From Dermatophagoides farinae (Eukaryota; Arthropoda; Arachnida; Sarcoptiformes; Pyroglyphidae), in assembly GCF_024713945.1 (NCBI RefSeq), contig NC_134677.1, forward strand, positions 6,389,001 through 6,453,000: a DNA stretch of 64,000 nt, given 5' to 3'. Position 1 is the first letter of the stretch. Each line of letters starts with the position of its first letter. Both the position numbers and the translations under genes were made by a program. Shown here one piece after another: positions 56,301-64,000 of the stretch. Below the pieces are notes generated by a model. The model saw only the letters and a program-made list of their open reading frames with translations, did not search any database and was not told the origin of the DNA.

Positions 56301-59300
56301 TTTTTAAGCGGATCGATCAAAGTTGCTGTTTTGGTATCTTCATTACTAACATAACTGCCGTAGCTAGCATACGATCCATATGAATCGGCACTACTGCAGG
56401 AAGAAATACTCGAACGTTGATTGTGAATCTCATGTTCTCGAGCTAAACTTTTTGAACGAAAATCTCTTTTCTTGAGATTGATGTTGATTTCATCAAATCC
56501 ATTTGATACCATGGATGGATTGACATTTGGAGGCAAATTATAGAAAGTTTTCTTATTGGTGAAAGATGAATTTGATGATGAAATTGACTTGTTATTAAAT
56601 CGAATAAATTGTGATGTTCCATTGCTTTGGCTATTTTTAACAGGAAAAGATTGTTTAACCATGTCAATTGAATGACGTTTACTTTTACGGCGGTCTTCAT
56701 TGTTATTGTTGTTTGTTTTTCTATTTCGAGGAATATGTCTAGAATCGGCTGGTATACCATTACCGTCATCATCACCGTCTTCAAGTCTTAGAACGGCTTC
56801 GTAAATACGGAACTGTTGCAACAAATCACGATCTGTACCATGTTTTGACATGTAATGCTGAATGATTCGTTCGATTCCTTGTTCTTCCAATGCATCACAA
56901 ACATCGTAATAAGTATCTTGATCCGGTAGGCCATTCAATGTTTTGTTGATTAATGTCATTGAAAAGATTAATAGTTCGATATCGGCCGAATCTTTTTCGT
57001 TCAAAATGCTCATTATATTGTTCCATGGCTTAACACCTGTTGAATGAACAATAATTTCGGTAATTCTTTTATCAAAAATTTTTATATAAACTATATTCAT
57101 ACCTCTTTCGCTGTCAATTTGATGGATGCTATTGATCAATATCAGACAATTACTATCGACATACTCCACAAAGACTAATAATAATTTAAATGCGGTTTTA
57201 ACCACCAATCGATACTGAAAATGATAAAATTTTTTTTGTTGTTGTTGTAGTAAAGTAATAACAAAAATAGAAGGATAGATTAGCTTACTTCTGAAGAGAT
57301 CAACGAATAAAGCCATTGTATGGTTTCCGGATGTTCGATTACACCATTCATACCATCAACATAAAGCATTAGTTGGCCAAGTGCTATTGTAATAATGAAT
57401 TGTCGATATTATCATCATTGTAATCATCATAGATAATAAAACGAATAATTTACCTCTGAGTATATAGTTTTGATAGTTTTGATCGGCTTCGGATCCAACT
57501 TTGATTAAACAAGCTAGACCATCATTACGGACAAATTCGTGTACTAGATCTTTGTCATACTAAAATATAAAAAAAAACATTATGAATTGAACTTATTAAT
57601 GATCATTGTACGTACCTGAAATATCTGCTTTAAAGAGAACAATGCACGACGTAATTCTTTTCCTGAAGAGTTTAAAAGTTTTTCTGTAATAATAAATGGA
57701 ATCCATAATAGAAAATACATGATCAAATATTAGATTGTGATTTAATTAGAAATTTTAGAGAAAAAAATTAAAGAGGAATATGCGTTTATCCGGGTCCGGT
57801 TGGATTCCGTGATTCATAATTGTCTTATTAACAACAACATTCGTTTCATTTTGAAACAACAATTGGTTTAACAAGCAAAGATGCTAATATCCAAACAGTG
57901 TTAATTAGCCACATCATCAACAACAATGTCAGTACAGACAACAAAATGAATGAAGAAAAAAAAAGTTTCCGTAGATCATGATTTCTTTATCAACAAATTT
58001 TACATTAATCTATACAGACCATTAACACGATTTGTTGGACGACCTGCGAACAAACTCGTGCAATATGATGACAAGGTAATTATTATTGTTTTTAATCATC
58101 ATCATCATCATCATCACCATTATCATAATGAAATGAATCAAACAACAAAATCAGATTCACACATTTTTATTTCGTTGTTGTTTGGGTCGACAACGTCAAT
58201 CATCATGAACCGCGCAAATATTTTTTTTTTTTTTTTTTTTTTTTTTTGATTTCAAATGTCCAGATAAAATTATTCGCATAAAACTTCAAAGCAGTTAGAG
58301 CAGATCTTTGTTGTATAGCTAATAATCATTTTTATTGTTCGAAATGAAAAAAAAACACAATGAAATCTATATTTGCAATAATGTTTAAATTTTCAAAAAA
58401 AAAAAAAATGTTATCAAAAAATCCAAAATCAGACAATGAAATTCTATATTAATAAATTATAGAAAGATTGAAAATTAATAAAAACCAACGAAAATTACCA
58501 ATATAACAATAATGAAATCAACAAAAGAACAAACAGATACAACACATGTTACCAGAAATTGCTATTTTTTCTTAGCTCAAATAATTTCAATTATCTTATG
58601 AAGAATAAAACCAATCATCAACTAAAATAGAACAATAGTGATCATTTTTTTTTTTAGTTGTTTTAGAAACAAAGATGATCAGAAAAAATAAAATTGAAAA
58701 ACAATCCAACTAGAAACAATAGGGTTCATTTTAATAACAGAAAACAGTTAGTTTAGCTTTGTGATGTGATATATAAATTGTTTATATATGACAAATTGTT
58801 CTGTATCATGGAAAGCAATCATAATTATATAATAGAAATGAGGAAATTTAGTTTGATCTATGTATGTGAAGGATGAGGAGCCGATGTAAGCGAACATAAT
58901 ATCATAAAAAAAGTGGCCATGATATGATCAATAAATTATCATACTTATCATATCGCAAATCATTTCATCAAGTTTTGACCGATTGTGTGTTGATTAAATT
59001 CATCAACAAAATAAAATGTGTTTTGATCAATCTGTTATCAATGATTAATCAGTATCATTATCAGTTTTTATTGTTCGGTGTTGGAAATGATGCCAAAAAT
59101 TCAATTAAGCATTGGAAAAGAAAAATTGGCTATTAATTTGGTTGCACGTTTAATCTTTAAAGCTGGAAAGCTTAATTAGACGATTAATATAAATCATCAT
59201 CATTAGGTGTTTGTGTTCATTTGTAATTCGATATCCAAAATAATTGATTGTTATTATATTTTATGCATTCAATTTTTTTTTTCGTCAGTTCCAGTAGCAC

Positions 59301-61769
59301 GATCGAATAAATGAATGAGGAGCAAATAAATCAAAAAAAAAATGGGAAAAAATCCTATTCAATTTGAATGAATTTTTTTTTTTTTTTTTTTTGGATGGAT
59401 GGGAAAAAACCTAAAATGAACCTTTTTGTTTGTTCATATATAACACCTTCATTCACATCAATATATTCGACATTTTGTTATTATCTAAAAAAAAACAAAT
59501 TGAACATTCCATTCAAACAAAACAAAACAAAACAAAAAAAGAAAAAAAATCATAGCTGCCAAGGTGTTTAGTTGGAATGAAATTACTACAGCAACAACAA
59601 CAGCAGTTGATTTTTATAGTTTGAATATTTTGTTGCAGTTTGTGTGGCATGTGTACATATACAGGTAATGTATGTATAGATTGGCATTTGCATCAACTAT
59701 AACGCTCCCAGAAATAAAATAAAAAATGTCGGCTTGCTACAAGATCGTGAATGCATATTCACATAAACATACGGATTCCAACAAATGGCCAACTAACCTA
59801 CCAACAACGATGATGTTGATGATGAAATGATGATAGTGATGGTGGTTGTAGTAATAATAGATTTTAAAAATTGATTAGACTAACAATCTATAGATTGAAT
59901 CACATTGAATACAAATGATGAGAACCAGAATAGTAGGCAGGGGAAATTTTTTTTTTATTTCTCGAATAAAATGATTGATTTTATCATTTTTTTAGCCATC
60001 ATTTCATGATGGCAACTAACGAACAATGTAGCTATTTTTTCTTTTTTTTTTTTTTTTTTTTGGTTTTGATTTCCTAAACAATCAAATTGATTTGATTTTT
60101 TTTTCCTTTTAAATATTATATATGAAAAGAAATTTGATATTGTTTGAGCTATTGTCATATGGATCGAATCCAATAGATGAATGGATGGATGGATGGATGA
60201 ATTGTTCACCAATGACCATATATGTCGAGGAACAGGAAGCTTGCCAAAAAAAAACAAAACAAACATATCTTATGACAGGAACAAAATATGGTACATTTTT
60301 CGTAGCAATTTATGGTGTCTAAACATGAATGTGTGTGTGTGCATGAAATAAAGATACATTTTTCATATAAAATCTAATGCCAATGATAATTATCTTGGCT
60401 AAATATCATAACAACACCCTTAAACAATGGGACGACAAAATGTGTGTTATAAATGCGATTATGAATGAAAAATTGGATAAGAAATAAAAGTAGAAAGGAA
60501 GAAAAATAAAAAAAAAATCTGTACAAAGCTTGTTAATTAAAAATGCGTATCATATACTTTATATATATTTCATTAAGTCAACTAATGAGAAAAAATATGA
60601 AAAATATTGTAAACACACACACACACACACACACACATGTATTTCGTGAATTATATATCTTTTTTGTCCATTATTATTAATAATACAAATGTAGTACAGT
60701 TGAAGCAACTAAAAAGACATTTATCTTCATTCGGAATGAATCAGATAATGTGTGTGTGTGTGTGTGCGTGTGTATGGTGATCATATCGGACATTATGCTT
60801 GTCGATATTAAAAAAAATGATCATTTCAGAAATCAGTAACAAGGTACAATTGTATAAAACTAAAAAACTAATAAACATTAAATAGGCAATCGATCATGTA
60901 TTTAACCATCATGACCATTGATGATAGTAATGATGTTGATGATGATGATGATGGTCTTCGATCATCAAAAAAAAATGGCTTGTATAATACTGCGAAAAGC
61001 TTATTAAAAAACTGAGATAGAGAAAAAAAACGATGATGGGAATGACATTTTCGACAGTACGACCCTAGTTGTAATTTTTTTTTTCATCATCAATTCAACA
61101 ACAACAACAACAACAAAATTAAACGGTACGATGATGATACCGGCAAAATGATGTAAAATAAAGATAGATTCACCGATGGTAAAGATAAGAGTCACATTTC
61201 ATTCATTCATTCAATCAGATAGATGATGATGATGATGATGAAAAGATACATTGATGAGAATATAATTAATAATAATAATAATGAGGAGGATGATGATTAT
61301 ATCGTATTTTTTTTTCTTAAAAACTTTAAAATCTTTTCATAAGTGGTGGTCAATCAGCAGGGGTATATACATGTGATTTAGAGCAAACATTTAATTGATT
61401 GACTTAAAACGAAAAGTATAATCTGGAATAATTTCATATCTTAAATAAAATGAGAACATATCTGATTTAATTTGATGTAAAATGTGAAATGAACGTAGTG
61501 AATTTATTTTTTTATTTCGAGAAAAACGAATTTTTGTTTTTCATTGATCTACATTTGAAATGTTCTCATTCGTTTTGTTGTTGTTTGTTTGGTCCATTTT
61601 CAATTCATGTGAAAATGATCCATCATTTTTATTTGTTGGTTACGGAATGTGTGATTATAAATAGGTTTTTTTTTTAAAAAAAAAGAAAAGAAAATTCAGT
61701 CAACACTTACCAATAATAGCATGAACGCGTACCGATAGTTTGGTTCGTAAAATGACCGCATTCTTGCGA
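53362..61769 (-). CDS. FHOD: FHOD-type formin, 5' end missing
   Basis: Actin-assembly protein of the FHOD class (Drosophila Fhos, vertebrate FHOD1/3), acting in muscle and stress-fibre actin under Rho/ROCK control. In-window exons: 61769-61711, 57683-57616, 57559-57454, 57383-57289, 57214-57103, 57036-55199, 54921-53911, 53853-53508, 53435-53362 (about 1236 codons), phases fit. The first visible exon ([16 protein letters not shown]) belongs to the GBD/FH3 start. FH3 continues with [36 protein letters not shown] and [19 protein letters not shown]1 holds several Pro runs near 55480-55610. FH2 runs from LFWKEVK to [10 protein letters not shown]-like text ([18 protein letters not shown]). The C-terminal DAD has KARYGERKS then LRRTLRG, matching the basic FHOD segment phosphorylated by ROCK in mammals. 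The initiating exon was not found between 61770 and 64000. Confidence 0.93.
58221..58247. repeat. 27-bp poly-T tract
   Basis: The longest homopolymer noticed in the window, inside the large FHOD intron. Its exact length may be affected by sequencing. Confidence 0.9.
60613..60639. repeat. CA microsatellite
   Basis: Uninterrupted 27-bp (AC)n run inside the FHOD intron. Confidence 0.9.
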
Positions 61770-64000
61770 CTGTTTTTTATTCGGGGGGAAAAAGAAGAAA
61801 AAAAATAAAGGAAACAAATCAGTAAAAAATTTAAATTTTTAGTTTATTTCAAAGGTACTAATTTTTTTAGAGAAAATTTTTAAGAAAAAAAATGATGATA
61901 ATTTAAATTTCTAAATACATCAATTCTTCATATCTATTTCGGTAATATACATTATATAATGAAAAACAACATTAAACACATATTCAGAAAACCGAAAAGT
62001 CTATATATTCCTCTATCACCCATTCGAAAATTTAGCTAGATCTACCTTCCGCATCATCAAAGGTCGCATCACACACGACAAGAAAAAAAAACTGAAATGG
62101 CCTTCAGGTATGTAATGAACATAGAGGAAACATGTTTTCTATTTTTTTTTTGGCCATTTAATCTTGCAAAGAAAAATTGACTTTGACATTAAAAAAAAAT
62201 ACAAGGTGGACATCATATACCATCCGAATCCAATCATTCGGTTGGAATAAAGCAATTCATCATCATCATCATCATCATCATTTTCGTAATATTTTTTTTT
62301 CTCTCTCTCTACATGTTATCTAGTTTTTTTTATAATGATGATACTTCATGGATGTTTAATATTATCATTATTATTATTATGAAGTATTGATTGTATTGAT
62401 AATCGACATTAAATTACCTTGATAAAATATTGATGAAACTATTAGATAGAAAGATTGATTGATTGATCGATGAATGAATGAATGAATGATTATGACTATG
62501 ATGATGATGTACGAAGATATACATCATTGAATGTGATAAATGATTGTATAGACAGATTTTGTTCGTGTATGGAATGAGTGATAAGAAAAAACAAGAATAA
62601 TAATAAGCATTTAATTGTAACTATATATCGACTATCAAGAAAAAAAAGAAAACAAGATAAAAAAAATCTGAAAAATTCCATGTTAGAATGAATACGCATA
62701 TATTGTCAAATGATGATAATAATAATGATAGATAAAAAAAGGTAATGAAAAACAAAGGACGGTTGTTTTTGTCCATCATAATCATCATGGTGATGGTGTC
62801 TCCCTGTGATGCGTGTGAGTTAACCCATTGGTCCTAACCGGTTCCTATGGTGTTTCTTTTGTCTTGCTACAAATAATGACAACCTACCAACTACCAAAAC
62901 AGCAACAACAACAACAACAAAGAGTAACATTTATTTAAGTTCAAAAGTCAAAGGCAAAAAAAAGAAATAAAAATCATCATCATGAAAGGAAAGCCAAAAA
63001 TTTTTTTGGTTAATGATGAATGTATTGGATCAGGTCATTGGCCGGATAAGAACTCACACACACACACACACAAATGGAGAATAACAATGATCTTTTTTTA
63101 AAGAAAAAAAAATTCAAGTGTTCAACTGGTGACGACTATTTGTATATATATTGCTGCCGAATAACATTAATCTAAACTATCATTTATTATTGGCTTGATT
63201 TTTCAACAAAAAAAAAATCCTATAGTTGAAAAAAGAAAAAAAACTTGGCGCCCGTTGAAGCGATTCAAAAACGAAATTAAAACACAACAACAAACCAACA
63301 AACGGGGACAAGAATGAATTTTTTTTTCTCAATGATCTGAATTTGAATCTCCCTCTCTCTCTCCGTGTGTGTGTGTGTGTTTGTCCTTGCGTGAGAACTT
63401 GTTGCAATTGCTTATTGGGTTGCCAACATTCATATAAATAACGATGAGAATGTGACAAAGACAAGAGTAAGACATTAACAGGATTTCTATCTATCCATGA
63501 TACATGATTCCATTGATTATGATTGTTTTATTTCCGTTTCCGTAAAAATCAAGAAAAAAACTCTATAAAAATGTATTTTCGATTCGATTATTTTTTTTTT
63601 GGTTAAAGTTTTTTTGATCCACATAAAACTACTATGGTGATGATGACGCCAAATCTTAAAATTATAATACACATTCCTATCCTATCATCATCATCATCTA
63701 CACCGATACAATTTCACATGACCCAATCATTGAAAACAATAGCCATTAAACATTGTGTAACAATTCAACACAATCTATGAAGATAGTAAAAAAAAAATGA
63801 AATGAAAGGAGAAAAAAATGTTCAAGTTCATGAACGTTAGAAACGTCACAGACGGATAGATGGATGTGATGAGTTTATTTTTCTTCAATGATCTGTAAAT
63901 ATCGAAATGATGATGATGATGATTTGTTTGCACCATGGTGATGATGACCAAGTAAACGATTTTAATATAAAAAAAAACAAAGACCGTTTTTGGTCAAACA
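61770..64000. other. Right end: probable FHOD intron, no exon found
   Basis: The FHOD exon at 61769 begins with an acceptor in phase 2, so earlier exons must lie further right. None matching an FHOD N-terminal domain was seen to 64000. The stretch has CAT/GAT triplets (62261-62281), a CA run at 63055-63072, A/T runs, and a GC pocket with GGCGCC at 63246-63252. Confidence 0.5.

Larger units (their letters stand above)
57684..61710 (-). other. 4-kb intron of the FHOD gene
   Basis: Bounded by donor GTAAGT at 61710 and an acceptor before 57683. Filled with AT-rich DNA: a 27-bp T-run at 58221-58247, a CA microsatellite at 60613-60639, GT at about 60749-60765 and ATGG repeats near 60180. Other FHOD introns here are mostly 55-280 bp. 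No nested gene was recognised. Confidence 0.75.

Noticed and set aside
58765-58792. Small AT inverted repeat (ATATATAAA...TTTATATAT)
   Set aside because: Short palindromes like this are expected often in DNA this AT-rich.

Overview
The window is AT-rich eukaryotic nuclear DNA. Genes have several short introns (many 55-100 bp, GT-AG), low-complexity Asn/Ser/His/Gln stretches inside proteins, and long A/T-homopolymer and microsatellite-rich spacers. Protein content (Smad4/Medea, tyrosylprotein sulfotransferase, PLC-epsilon, astacin, MFSD6, XK-related, cytochrome b5, Acinus, FHOD formin) is that of an arthropod. Compact introns with very AT-rich spacers suggest a mite, perhaps an astigmatid; that placement is inference. 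No rRNA, tRNA, CRISPR or transposon gene was recognised.

Layout, left to right: cytidine deaminase (689-1277, -), Smad4 (1629-3881, -) and tyrosylprotein sulfotransferase (4619-6005, -) form a tight same-strand cluster. A very large minus-strand block follows. PLC-epsilon (RasGEF, PH-like, EF, X, Y, C2 and two RA domains) lies at 7227-13706, FERM-like exons at 13953-15553, and an ankyrin/armadillo-type coding block at 17160-23906. Reading frames are compatible across every junction tested, so these may be one gene or two to three neighbours. From 23.9 to 33.5 kb no coding sequence was recognised.

The right half holds a hydroxylysine-kinase-like gene (33515-34654, -), an astacin metalloprotease (37319-39095, -), MFSD6 (41765-44248, -) head-to-head with an XK-related gene (45310-46902, +), cytochrome b5 (48007-49361, +), Acinus (50328-52680, -) and an FHOD-type formin (53362-61769, -, 5' end missing).

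The genes do not form a pathway; this is ordinary metazoan gene order. Signalling genes are prominent: Smad4 (TGF-beta/BMP), PLC-epsilon (Ras/Rho to phosphoinositide) and FHOD (Rho/ROCK to actin). The most notable observations are two alternative last exons in cytochrome b5, one encoding a tail anchor and one a CaaX-like terminus; the FERM-like module spliceable in frame onto PLC-epsilon; and tandem RA domains that both look like the Ras-binding RA2 type. Exon coordinates were read by hand from splice signals and frame continuity, without alignment software.
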